Below, piece by piece: positions 44,005-55,512 of a stretch of DNA of 64,000 bases. Within the stretch, counting starts at the first letter, position 1. Every line of letters starts with the position of its first letter. The DNA lies in contig OU015566.1 of assembly GCA_907165135.1 (NCBI GenBank), positions 3,722,501 to 3,786,500 on the forward strand, given 5' to 3'. Made by a program: the position numbers and the translations under genes. The notes under the pieces are model-generated. The model saw nothing but the letters and a program-made list of their open reading frames with translations. It was not told where the DNA came from and searched no databases. This DNA comes from Oikopleura dioica. Taxonomy: Eukaryota > Chordata > Appendicularia > Copelata > Oikopleuridae.

Positions 44005-45521
44005 TCAACTCTCCAGCTTCAGATATTTCTCAGGAAATTTGTGAAATTCCGCTTCGTCTTCTGCAGAAAACCTCGCAGGAATCGGCGGCTCCTGGCTCTT
44101 CTTCTTCTCAAACTCTTCCTGTGTCATTCTGAACCATTTCGTTTCCTCCAAAAACTCTTCTAGAGAAATGATGGTTTTTCCGTTGAACAAGATTGGTTCG
44201 CGCTGAAAATCGACTTGGATGAACTCTTCGTTTTTGGCGTTTTTGTAAAAGTAGAAGTCGATGTGGGCGGAGTAAGGAGGATAGACGCATAGTTTGCCAG
44301 TTTCTTTTACTGTTTTGTGCGTGAGGGCTTGGTGCATTGGTCCGAGGGTTGTATCGTGAACACTGGGAATCAAGAATGTGTAATTTGGCTATTATTCGTT
44401 GTTACCTGAGGATTGACAAGGGCTTTTTCAATTCAGAAACAATGTATTGAAGCAATCTTCCTGCTTTGAGCGACAGAACAAATTGTCTTTCTTCGTCGCT
44501 AAAAATCAAAATCAACAAGAACCAAACTTAGGGTTAGTACGAAAAAACGTCGAAAACAAACCTTATTCCATTGATGATATGTTTGGTCAAAACAGCCAGT
44601 TCCTCCAAATCTTTCGCCACCGAATCCATTTTGTCTTCATTGTTAATTTTAAACCCATGCTCTTTTCTTTTCAAGAATTCACCGAAAATCCTCCTCTATC
44701 TATGATTTCATCTGGTGATCCTTTCCTGCACATATAATCATCATAAACTCCGATCGGCAAAAATTGTCTTTGCTCTCCTTCAGGTCTTTTCTTCAAAATC
44801 TCGACTTCTTTAATAATCTTCGACATTTTCCCCTGAAAAGGTTCGTATAGGCAAGTTGCTCCCCAGGGCCATTGAAGATTTTCTAGGGCGGCTTTTGCTG
44901 ATCGATGAAGGGTCAAAAAATCTAAAGAAAAGAAGAGTCAAAATAACGAAACGTAAATCTTACCATCTTCATCATTTGCAGGAGTTTCGATAGTAACTTC
45001 CATTTCTTTATCGAAAAATCCAGCGACGATTGCTCTGACTTATGCTTATCGCGGAAGAATTAAGTTAAAAAAATAAAGACAATGATTGGTATAAGCCTTT
45101 CCTTGCGCTTTCCACTGTTCTAGTAGTATTCGTGCTCCGGACGTAAACATCCTCTTCCTTGATTTCCCCAAGTTGCGTCTTCAGGTACTTTCCAATCTTT
45201 GCGTTTCCTTCGTATCCCCTCACTGTCAGTTCTCCCCGCTGACCTCCGCAAGGAAGGAGTCCTCCGGAAAATTGAGCCTTTGGAGGATCTCCGCCGCCAA
45301 CATCGGTCCAGTTGACTTTGACTTGTTTCACATGATCGGGAGCTTCGAAGAGTTTCGGGTCATTCCATGTTGATGGTCCTGCATAAAAGATCAGCATTTT
45401 TCTTGATGAAAAAACGCAAGTGTTTACCTAATTCTTCCAAATAGCAAAGCGTGCTTCTCGCCCCATGTCTCGCCAAAACAACAGTTCTGACAAGCTCCAA
45501 ATCTTCTGGATTTTCTCTCAT
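44005..45521 (-). CDS. Histidine acid phosphatase, lysophosphatidic-acid-phosphatase (ACP6)-like
   Basis: Exons 45521-45428, 45378-45081, 45034-44964, 44921-44562, 44498-44406 and 44362-44005 are visible with short GT-AG introns. Exon 1 carries the catalytic LARHGARS (RHGxR motif, phosphohistidine nucleophile). Exon 2 has VYVRSTNTTRTVESARKGLY, fitting the second conserved Arg of the family. The last exon has SVHDTTLGPM (HD motif, proton donor). The layout fits acid phosphatases such as ACP6 that dephosphorylate lysophosphatidic acid. No signal peptide is seen. All exon phases agree except within 44921-44562, where one frame ends in a stop at about 44,671 and the coding signal resumes one frame off. 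This is either an indel or a 23-nt intron (GTGAATTC...AAAGAG). Confidence 0.75.
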
Positions 45522-47227
45522 TCCGACAAAAAAAAAAGCTCTTGTAAAAATTTATGATGTGCTTGAGAGCGTGTGAATGAGTGTTTGTTCTTTGGTCCAG
45601 TCAGTCGGACCATTTTTCTGACGTAATCGCCTCCCCTGGGCCAATTATTGAAGGCCGACCTTTTTGAGGTCAAGTTCATTTTTTGACCTCAAGTGACCTT
45701 AAAAAACGCTCCGTTTTAATCTTTTTGTTTTCGATTTTAAATCCGATGTTTTAGATTTTATTTATGAAAAATATTTTTTTCAGGCATCTTCAATTTAATT
45801 CCCAAAGAAAACGATTGTTTTGCCTTTCATCTAATCCCGTTCTTTGCATTTGTTGCCTTCTGAGAATCGCGTCATAGCTTTTCTCAGAGCCTAAGTAGCA
45901 CCCCTGCACCAAGCTAGGGTCCCCACGCAACCTTTGTTTCTTTCGTACGTCACTTATCTGACGGAATCTGAGTGCCCGAGAAAAGGGATTAATGAACGGC
46001 GAATTTTCTTAATTGAGTGGCGCACGTTTTTTTTTCTCGAGTCATTGTCCGCGATTAACGAAAACTTAAGGGTCTAAAGTCGATAGCGAAATCATCGAAA
46101 CCACCCTTAGGTTAAAACTTTTGACTCAAAAGAAGAGATGATCTTCTCGATTTCTTTATTAATAAAAAATATTTTTTAATTAAAAAATAATTTTAGTTTT
46201 TATTAAAAATTATTTTATTAAAATTATTATTCTTCTCAATTCGCAAAGCCCTTCCTTTCCTTATCGATTTGCTCCTATGGTGCACCCTAGCTGCACCTCC
46301 ACCTTCTAAAGCGCAAGCTCGGCAAAGCGCTTTGGCCCGGGGGATACGCAGAAGGTACGCGCGGGGGTCTCTCGTCTCCAACTGCTTCTCCTCGTTTCAT
46401 AACTCCTTCTGCCCCCATTTCGAGCGCGCAGGTCGACCCCTCAAGGCCAAGGTTCACGGTGTTATCTTTCACTACAAGTGCAAGTCTTAGAAAGAAACAG
46501 AGAAATTCGATAATGACAAGAGCAAGAGTGAAGTGAAGATTCAATTCGAGTAAGAGATCGTTATCGTTCTTTGGGGGCTCTCCGGATCTCGAGTTTTTGA
46601 GTGCCGCGAAATTTCTAATTATCGAAAATGAAAAATTTCAAAATCGTGAACCAGCCAATCAGAAAGCGTTGAACAAACGCCTACAAGTCCTGAGGATCAA
46701 CCAACTGGTCACTCCATCCTCTTTTTCAACCCTCTTCCTCTATCAGACGAATACAGTAACCCGATCAGCACGAAACTCCAAACCTAGAACGAACGAACTA
46801 CTGTAACAGAAAAATAGAAACACAAAAAAGGGAAAACAAAAAAGAAGAGAGAACTTCGTAAGCTGAACTAAGCCAAAATACGAGTTCCTGGGCCTGGACC
46901 AGCGCTGGAAATTTTAATTGTTTTTTTTTCGTAAAGGTAAGAAATTGGCTCATATTTTTGGTTGCCTGAAATCTGATCGGACGGGTTATCTTGTCAACCG
47001 CAAATTATCACATCAAAATACCACTGACTAAAACATGCATCAGCATCGATCAATTAATTTTCGACGGCTGAAGCCTTAATCAAGCGCTAGAATTTCTTTG
47101 AACTGAAAAAAAAAACTGATGCAAAGCTCTTTACAGTCCCGAATAAGGACAAAGAAAGGCAATTTAGACAAGTTTTAGTGCAATACATAAGCTCAAATCA
47201 TCAACCTTGTTTTCTCGCTCTGGATAA
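45522..47227. other. Intergenic, with a GC-rich island
   Basis: A GC-rich block at about 46,257-46,500 has open frames on both strands (for example 46287-46544 minus) but no clear gene. It could be an exon of an unrecognised gene or an old retrocopy. A GCCAATCAGAAAGCG motif near 46,650 is related to the CCAATCAGAAGC family. Confidence 0.4.
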
Positions 47228-49282
47228 TTGCCAGAGATTATATCTCCGGGCAAGTTATTTTTTTTTCTTGCTTTTTTAAATTCTCAATTTTCAATTCCCA
47301 TCTTTCAAAAGAGAAAAATAGTTTTGATTTTAGGAACTTTCGCATCAGTAATTCTAACGAATCCTACTTTTGGCGATTTTCCTGCAGCTTCAAATTTCAA
47401 ATTCGCTCAACTCCAAATTCAAACCAACTCCAACTCCGATTCTTTTAATTCGAATTCGCACGTGACCGTTGCTCCAAAACTGCGCAGTTTGGACCAGCTC
47501 CTCATTGTTTCCGGTTTCGACATTCCGCAAATCATCATTCCCCCCTCGAAAGAGAACATCATCATCACGAATACAGTCGTCCAACCAGTAATCCAGTCAG
47601 AAGCAAAAATGTATATCGATGACAGTGCAGCTCCTCCACCATCTTTTTTGAATAATTTCGGCGACATTGGAACTACCGCAGCGACATTTCTAGACCTCGA
47701 AAATGAAGCTGGAACGCCTCCATCATTTTTGCCAGGCTTTGAAGATTTATCCACAACACCACGTAAGATTTCAACCACTGAAATTGTACCTCATCCTTGT
47801 TCTAGAGCAAGACCTTCTGCTGCAAGAAGACTTCGTTCACGCAAAACCCGGACTCTCAACTGGCGGTAGATTCCTCGAATTCGCCGTGAATCCAGAGCAA
47901 ATGATCCCCGATTGGGTAAAAAGCGATGTTCTGAAGAGAGAAAATCTTCCGAATGACACGATCAATCCACTCCACAACCTAGAAATGGCAAATCCACAGT
48001 GCAATCCATTCCCGTTTTGTGACGAAAATGGATGCGAGCAGTGGCAATTGATGACGTTAATAGTTTTTCAATTGTTATTATTGATGCTTATTGTGATCAG
48101 TAATGTAACGATTATTTCCGTCATTTTTGATATGAACAAATCGTCAAGAAATAGAAGGAAAGGGGTTGATTTAGTTGAAATTTTTCTTAAGAAAATTTCT
48201 TCATTTTCGTTTTTTCTAGCTTTTTTTGCAAAAAATGATTCCTTTTCAAAGTTATCGTTCCGCAAACATCTTCAAACTTTCCCTCGCCCTCGCGGATTTA
48301 CTACTCGGGTTGAGTATACTCCCGCCTTCATTGAAAAACACCATCAATCTTCTCATCAACGAAGATTTCCACGAAAAAATGGCGCAAGAACAAATCAATT
48401 CTTTCGGCTCCCCAATCGCGATCATCTTCGGCGCTGGAGCCGTCATAGCCACGATTGCCTCGATCTGGTCGATTTTTGCGGTGCAATTGGACTTGTTTCT
48501 TCGAATGCGCTGGCCGGTTAAGCAGCACGTGGGCGGGATTCTCAATACCAACCGGGCGAGATGGCTGACCGGACTCATCTGGGTCTTCGCGATTGGCGTG
48601 ACTTTTTCCCTCCTCGGATTTGGCATCAACTTTGGTCTCAGTCGATCGACCCTGTCTTACGGCCCTATTGCGGATGAATACAGTGAAGAAAACGATCAGT
48701 CAACGAAATTCATCATCTTCACCGTTTTGGTCTGGGGCCTTCCGTTTCTGCTGACCCTTCCGCTGGGCGTCTATTTGGTCGTTTTGATCAGAAATGCAAG
48801 CAAGAAACTCGCGCTGAGAGCAAATCAAAGCTATGTTCGAAGACATCCAGATGTCCAGGATAAGAAAAAGAGCTTGAAGAAGAGTTGGGAGGCGACTTTG
48901 AGGACGATCACTGTTGAGGTAAGATTTTGACGATGATTTCTTGTTTCTGACCGTTTTTTAGGTCATTTTCTTCATCACTTTCGTCCCATCCATCGTCGCC
49001 CGTATCCTGTACGCGTACACCGACGGTTGCGACCCAATCATCAACACTCTTTCCTTCATCGCCACTTGCATCCTCTGCATTGGCTCCTTCGCCAACCTCT
49101 TCGTCTACCATCTCATGTGGAAAGACTTCCAGGAGCGACTCACAGCTCTCGTCTGCATGGTCAAGAAAACCGATGCCAGCCCGATCAGCTCGATCAAAAG
49201 TCCAAAAACGACGAGGACGGAAGCCAGCTTATCGGTCAAAATAAACATGTCGTACGACATCAAACGCGAACTTCCAATCTAA
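47228..49282 (+). CDS. Rhodopsin-like (family A) G-protein-coupled receptor
   Basis: Exons up to 47762, then 47806-48164, 48220-48918 and 48962-49282, have GT-AG introns of 43-55 nt. Phases agree at all junctions, with TAA at 49280-49282. A long Asn/Ser/Thr- and Pro-rich extracellular N-terminus precedes TM1 (LIVFQLLLLMLIVISNVTII, with the conserved Asn in SNV). TM2 has SLALADLLLGLSIL with the family's LAxxD motif. TM3 to TM6 follow in exon 3, and TM7 (IATCILCIGSFANLFVYHLM) in exon 4. The DRY box is degenerate (QLDLFLRMRW), and NPxxY appears as ANLFVY. The receptor should sit in the plasma membrane. Its ligand class cannot be told. The start codon is unclear because no ATG opens the first exon's frame. 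Confidence 0.72.
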
Positions 49283-49557
49283 ATCGCAAAAAAAGAAATA
49301 AAGAAAGATGCTGCTACACTTCTGAAAATATTGAAAAAATACCTACTTTCACTGCACATATTGCCCAAAACTGAAAATAATTACTATGGATACCTCACGG
49401 GAAAAAATACTGTAAATGGTGATGATTTGAAGATTTCACCAGAAACGATGATTATTTTTTATCTCTATGCACATATAATAAAAATCACACTACATTCAAT
49501 TTTGAAATTCTCTAGAAGCATGCAGTACGGAAAAATATTATTTCCTCGGCTTCAGCC

Positions 49558-50767
49558 ATGTTTAGCTCTACTTTCTTTTTATTGGTCATTGCAAATGTTC
49601 GGTCAGATATTATCTTCACGGAATGCCAAGCTTACTTCCTCCAGGTTTGATTTAAATAGGAAATGAATTGTATTATTTTATAAGAACCAACCGGGAAATG
49701 AAAACATAAATTTCTCGACAGACGACATTCCATGCTCTCAACAAGCTCGGGGAGCGACTGTATACGACAGATGGACTAATTACCTAGAGGACGGTAAGTC
49801 GATTTTATTTCCGAAAAAAAGTAACCATCTCGAATCAGGATTTTACGTCGTCCCGTATTTCTTCGAAGATGATTATGAAAACCATGTCTATTCAATTTAC
49901 AACTCGACTGAGTCGGTGGCAAATATGGAGGAACTTCTTGGTCTTTTCGAGCAACATACTTGCGTGAAGTTTAAAAAATTGACGACTGAGGAAGAAAAGG
50001 CATTGTATGATTACAAGCTTGAAATTATCTGGAATGGAGTGACTGCTGCTGCGTCGTATGTCGGTGAGTAAGTCCCTTTCGGTCAACTTTTGAAAGCGAA
50101 TTTTAAGGTCGTTTGTCTTCATATTATCAACCTCAGCCGCTTTGGATGCGCCCCGACGCCTGGAGCTGGAACGGAAACACAACGATGCAGCACGAAGCCA
50201 TGCACGCTCTTGGATTTCTTCACGAGCATCAACGAATCGATCGAGACAACCACATCGAAATTCATCCAGACTACGCCAGCAGTAGTAACTACGCACCAAT
50301 GGCGACTGAGGACTGGTTGAATATGAGTTCACCATACGATACCAATAGCATCCTTCACTACTACGCGTATTCGCTTGGAGATGGAACCTACTCTTTATCT
50401 ATTCCTGGAAGTAATTTTACAGTTCCTCTGCCTGTCAGCAGAACGTATCCGATGTCTGAGCAGGATATCTTTCAAATCAATGAAATGTACGGTTGCGAAG
50501 GAAATGGTTTTGTTATATTTTTTCGTATTGATTAAAAGTCAGATCACTTCGTATAAATTTCCGAAACCATCGAAAGAATTAACATCTACGCCTGCACCAT
50601 CAACAACAACTTCGTCAACAACATCTTCCACGACATCGACAACAACGACATCAACAACCAAATCAACCACTACAACAATGATGAGATCGACGGAAGTTCC
50701 ATCTTCGTGTGGAAAAATGACGCTTCATTTTGTTTTCATAATCATCTGTTTCTTTTTGTTCATATAA
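49558..50767 (+). CDS. Astacin metalloprotease 1 of 5, short membrane anchor, Leu in the Met-turn
   Basis: Exons 49558-49644, 49685-49793, 49839-50063, 50108 to about 50,505, and about 50,560-50,767. Exon 1 encodes a signal peptide and TECQA. Exons 3-4 encode the astacin catalytic domain. The zinc site is HEAMHALGFLHEHQRIDRD (HExxHxxGxxHE). The Met-turn reads SILHYYAYS, with Leu where astacins have Met (SxMHY), while its Tyr ligand is kept. A Thr/Ser-rich stalk follows. The end is short and hydrophobic (LHFVFIIICFFLFI), unlike copies 2-5, which have Lys-rich tails, and could be a GPI signal or a simple anchor. Astacins are secreted or cell-surface zinc endopeptidases acting on matrix and signalling proteins. 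Confidence 0.8.
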
Positions 50768-50852
50768 AGATCTCATTATTAATAAATTTTTTTCAGTCAT
50801 TATTTCTAGAGTTGTTTGATTAGGGATATCTGTTTGATATTTATCTTCAGTT

Positions 50853-52344
50853 ATGCTTTCAATTCTTGTTATTTCCTTTCTTTTGGGAAAAACTCGTTCG
50901 GATATTATTTTTACGGAATGCCAAGCTGAGTACTATCGAGTGAGTTGTTGACTTGAAAAGGAGAGTAGTAAATGATCTTCAAGAGTTTACCCGGGAACGA
51001 AAATGTAAGTTTTACGACCAACAATATTCCATGCGCTCCATCTGCTCGAGGAGCGACCAATCTACAGCTTTGGACAAATGTTCTTGAAAATGGTAAGCTT
51101 ATTGATAAAAAAATAGATATTGAGGGCTATATTATATAACTTATGTAGGATTTTTCATCGTTCCGTATTTTTTCGATGATGGTTATGAAAATCATATTTA
51201 CGAGGACTGGGACGCATCTGAATCACTGACGAAAATGGAGGAGCTTCTTGACCTTTTCGAGCAATATACTTGCGTGAAATTTAAGAAATTGGAAACTGAA
51301 GAGGAGAAAAACATGTATGATTACAAGATCAAAATAATTTGGGACTCAACTGTTGAGTCTCCTGGAAGGGCTCAGTTAGGTAAGATTATTTAGAATAACG
51401 CTACTGGTAATTAATTGGTTGTTTTTCTAAGGTCAATATCCTTTGTCGGAACAGCCACAGTGGATCTCGATGCGTCCTGACGCATGGAGCAATAATGGCA
51501 ATACAACGATGCAACACGAAGCAATGCACGCTCTTGGATTTTTTCATGAGCATCAGCGACTCGATCGTGATAACTATGTTGAAATCCATCCTGACTACGC
51601 GAATAATGATAATTACGTCAAAATGTCTTCAGATGAATGGAATGACTTGAGCTCCCCCTATGACTTCAATAGTATAATGCACTACTCTTCAAAGTCGACG
51701 GATGATGGCAGATGGTCCTTGTCGATTCCAGGCAGTAATTATCAAATTCCTGTTCCCGGCAATAGAACTTATCCCTTCTCGGAGCAAGATATCGCTCAGA
51801 TAAACAGTTTGTATAATTGCCAAGGAATAAGTTTGAAACTGAAGTTTTTCTCGTGATTTTCATTTTAAACTCAAATAAAGACCCTGTTTTAACAACATCA
51901 ACACCGACAGTAATCCCTCCTATAACTGAAGACAACGCAGTACCATATATTGCTAACATTATGTTTATGTTACTTTTTATATATGCTTGCTTTCCAAGTT
52001 TCTTATCAAAAATCAAGAAATTATTCACTCGTATGAAAAAACAGTCCGTCGAGCCAGAAAACATATCTTCAAATGTGTCAACGGCCAGCTATATTGATCT
52101 CGAATCAGTAGAACCGCCCGCAAAATTATCAAAATCATCAAATGAACCCCCTAAAATACTCGAAAATTCCACGAAAGATACGCCAAAAAATCCATCAAAG
52201 ACAATCTCTCAAAAATTTCCAGTCAGTGAGACTGCGAAAAAGAAAACCACCAAAAAGTCGCCAAAGAAAGCTACTAAAATAGTCTTTGAAGACGACGGGC
52301 GAAGAAAAAAAGCCACCAAAAAGTCAGCAAAGAAGAAGCCTTGA
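50853..52344 (+). CDS. Astacin metalloprotease 2 of 5, type I membrane protein
   Basis: Exons 50853-50939, 50984-51092, 51149-51379, 51432-51830 and 51881-52344. The ATG is two bases after a TATCTTCAG acceptor. Exon 1 gives a signal peptide ending near RSDIIFTECQAEYYR. The catalytic site HEAMHALGFFHEHQRLDRD and the Met-turn SIMHYSSKS are intact, so the protease should be active. After the domain comes a short Thr/Pro segment and a transmembrane helix (IANIMFMLLFIYACFPSFL). A cytoplasmic tail rich in Lys, Ser and Pro follows, with KTISQKFP and repeated KKSPKK/KKSAKK blocks. Intron positions are the same as in the other copies, showing tandem duplication. Confidence 0.85.
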
Positions 52345-52504
52345 TTTGTTCGTCTTACTTTATTTTTTCTTTCAATGCTTTATTAAATATATTCAATCAT
52401 CTGTCTCTTTTTTCAACCGAAAATTTTTTTTATTAAAATGAATCTTTCATAAATTTTCTAGAGTGACAGCATCGAGCCTGACTGTTCTTTGTTTATCTGT
52501 AGTT

Positions 52505-53932
52505 ATGCTTTCATTATTTTGCATTTCAATTATTTTTGGAATTATTCGGTCGGATATTATTTTTACGGAATGCCAAGCCGATTACTATCGAGTAAATTGA
52601 TGATTTCGTACCAAAAATAGTTATTTCGCTTCTAGAGTTTACCGGGGAACGAGAATATCAATTTTACGACTGACAGTATTCCTTGCTCACCATCTTCTCG
52701 AGGAGCGTCCTATAATCAGCTCTGGACAAATATCTATGAGGATGGTAAGTGATTAAAAATATCACTTCATTAATTAAATATTAAAGGGTTCTACATCGTT
52801 CCGTATTTCTTTGAAGATGGATATGAAAATCATGTTTATGAGGATTGGGATGCCGCCGAGTCGATGGTTAAAATGGAGGAGAGGCTTAATTATTTCGAAG
52901 AATACACATGTGTGAAATTCAGAAGGTTACATACTGAAGAGGAAAAAGATCTGTATGATTACAAGATTGAAATTTTATGGGATGGTATCACTCACGGAGC
53001 ATCTAGATTAGGTAATTATGCCAATTAAAATAAACATTTTTTTCAAAAAATCCGATAAGGTCGTACTTCCCTATCAGATCAACCTCAGCCCCTTTGGATG
53101 CGTCCAGATAAATGGGCAAAACGTGACCATACCACGATGCAACACGAAGCAATGCACGCTCTTGGCTTCTTTCATGAGCATTCGAGGCCTGATCGCGACG
53201 AATATGTTGAAGTTCATCCAGACGACGCCAATGATAGTAATTTCATGAAAAGGCCAATCGATGAGTGGAATGATCTTAACTCTCCGTATGATTTCAATAG
53301 CATCATGCATTATCCCGCGAAAGATCGAGGAAATGGCCAGTGGTCTTTGTCCGTTCCAGGCAGTTATTATCTGATTCCAGCTCCTGCCGTCAGAACTTTT
53401 CCGATTTCAGAGCGCGATGTTATTCAAATTGAAACGATGTATAATAATTGCCAAGGAAACAGTTTCAATAATATTTTTTATTGTTAAATCTCGTCGTTTA
53501 TTTTTGATAGAAAACATGATTACAGAACCGACAACGACTACAACTACAACGACGACGACAACAACGGTCTCGACAATGATAACATCGACAGAGATGGCCA
53601 CTACAAATTCATCTCCAACAACCGAGACATCTTTAACGAACAAATACCCGCTTTTTTATATTATCAATATTTTCCTTATTCTGATTTTCTGCATGACTTG
53701 GTCGAGGCGCCTTTTCTCCAAATGCAGAAGACGTAAAGTACATCAGAGCCCTAGCGATTCGGAAATTCGACAGAAAGCTGAATCAAAAACAAAATCGTCG
53801 AAACCAGACAATAATTCACCCAAAACAATCAAAAATCCAGCAAGTGTCCAGTCAAAAATTCAATCAAAGACTCTTTCTCAAAATTTTCCGTTTTTACGGA
53901 ATGCCAAGCTGAATATTACCGGGTACATATAA
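52505..53932 (+). CDS. Astacin metalloprotease 3 of 5, with tail truncated by fusion to copy 4
   Basis: Exons 52505-52591, 52636-52744, 52787-53011, 53060-53461 and 53511-53932. The signal peptide, HEAMHALGFFHEHSRPDRD zinc site and SIMHYPAKD Met-turn are all intact. The Thr-rich stalk and transmembrane helix (LFYIINIFLILIFCMTW) follow. The cytoplasmic tail is shortened. After KTLSQNFP the sequence jumps directly into the end of copy 4's signal exon (TTTTTACGGAATGCCAAGC), read out of frame, and stops. The remaining Lys-rich tail of copy 3, its 3' end, and the promoter and signal start of copy 4 are missing. This indicates a deletion between repeats. Confidence 0.8.
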
Positions 53933-55390
53933 GAAAAAGTGTTTTCCATTTCTATCACCGATTTAAGACCGTACCTGGGAATGAAAATATTAATTTTACG
54001 ACTGACAATATTCCTTGCTCTCCATCTTCTCGAGGAGCGTCACAAAATCAGCTCTGGACAAATATCTACGAAGACGGTAAATTTCGGAATCCTTCATTCA
54101 TTTAAAGCTCCAAATAAGGGTTTTACATCGTCCCGTATTTCTTCGAAGATGGATATGAAAATCATGTTTTTGAAGATTGCCAATCTTAGATTGGGATGCC
54201 GCCGAATCGATGGTAAAAATCGAAGAGAGGCTTGATATTTTTGAAGAATACACATGCATAAAATTCAGAAGGTTACAGACTGAAGATGAGAAGGATTTGT
54301 ATGATAACAAGATTGAAATTTTATGGGATGGAATCACTCATGCAGCATCCTACGTTGGTAAATATGACAGTTGAAGACACATTTTTTCATATCTGATAAG
54401 GTCGACTGTCCCTATCATATCAGCTTCAGTCGATGTGGCTGCGTCCAGATTTGTGGTCAAATAATGGTGGAACGGTGCGACACGAAGCAATGCATGCTCT
54501 TGGCTTTTGGCATGAGCATCAGCGGCCTGATCGCGACGAATACGTTGAAGTTCACCCAGACGACGCCAATAACGATGCTTATATGAAACTACCAATGGAT
54601 GACTGGAATGATCTCAATTCTCCCTACGATTTTCAAAGCCGCATGCATTACAGCCCGACTGATCGAGGGAATGGCGAGTGGTCTTTGTCAGTTCCCGGCA
54701 GTAATTATCTGATTCCGGCTCCTGTTGACAGAACATATCCGCTCTCAGAGCGTGATTTAATTCAAATTGAAATGATGTATAATAATTGTCAAGGAAACAG
54801 TTTCAATACTTATATTTATTTTAAATTCTCGTCTTATATTTTAATGAAATATGGCTGAAGAACCGCCAACGACTACAACTATAACGACAACAACGGCTTC
54901 GACAGTGACAATATCGACAGGGATGGCCACTTCAACAACAGAAACACATGCATCATCAACAACAAATTCATCTCCAGCAACCGAGACATCTTTAACGAAC
55001 AAATACTCGCTTTTTTATATTATCAATATTTTCCTTATTCTGATTTTCTGCATGACTTGGTCGAAGCGACTTTTCTCCAAATGCAGAAGGCGTAAAGTAC
55101 ATCAGAGCCCTAGCGACTCGAAGACTGAATCAAACTCAGATCAAAAATCTTCCGAACCCAAAAGACCTCCTCCAAAACCGTCGAAATCCAGCAATAAATC
55201 ACCCAAAACAGTCAAAAATTCAGCAAGTGTCCTTCCAAAAAGTCCATCGAAGACTCTTTCTCAAAAATTTCCCGCCACCGACAGCACCAAAAAGAAAGTC
55301 GCGAAGAAGTCACCAAAGAAACCTTCTAAAAAAGTCTCGGATGATGACGGACGAAAACAAAAAGCCACCAAAAACTTGTCAAAAAAGTAG
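53885..55390 (+). pseudogene. Astacin metalloprotease 4 of 5, 5' part lost and frame-disrupted
   Basis: Exon pieces at 53885-53926 (remnant of the signal exon), 53968-54076, 54119-54357, 54401-54799 and 54861-55390 align with the other copies. The start codon and signal peptide are gone through the fusion with copy 3. In exon 3 a 14-bp insertion (about 54,178-54,191) breaks the frame and brings in a TAG. Downstream, the catalytic exon is intact (HEAMHALGFWHEHQRPDRD, SRMHYSPTD). So are the stalk, transmembrane helix and full Lys-rich tail. It is either a recent pseudogene or a source of 3' exons for a copy 3-copy 4 chimeric transcript. Confidence 0.7.
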
Positions 55391-55512
55391 CCTTGATTAT
55401 TTTCCCTTTCTTTTATGCAGCTTTTGAACTGAAAATACTTGAATAAAGTCTGTGCATATTTTTTTCTAGAGTGATAAGGTTGTGCAAAGTTGCTCTTTGT
55501 TTATTTACAGTT

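Noticed and set aside
46193-46544. GC-rich island as a gene (LARGIRRRYARGSLVSN on plus, or a hydrophobic ORF on minus).
   Set aside because: Neither reading has recognisable homology, and no introns or clear start could be placed.
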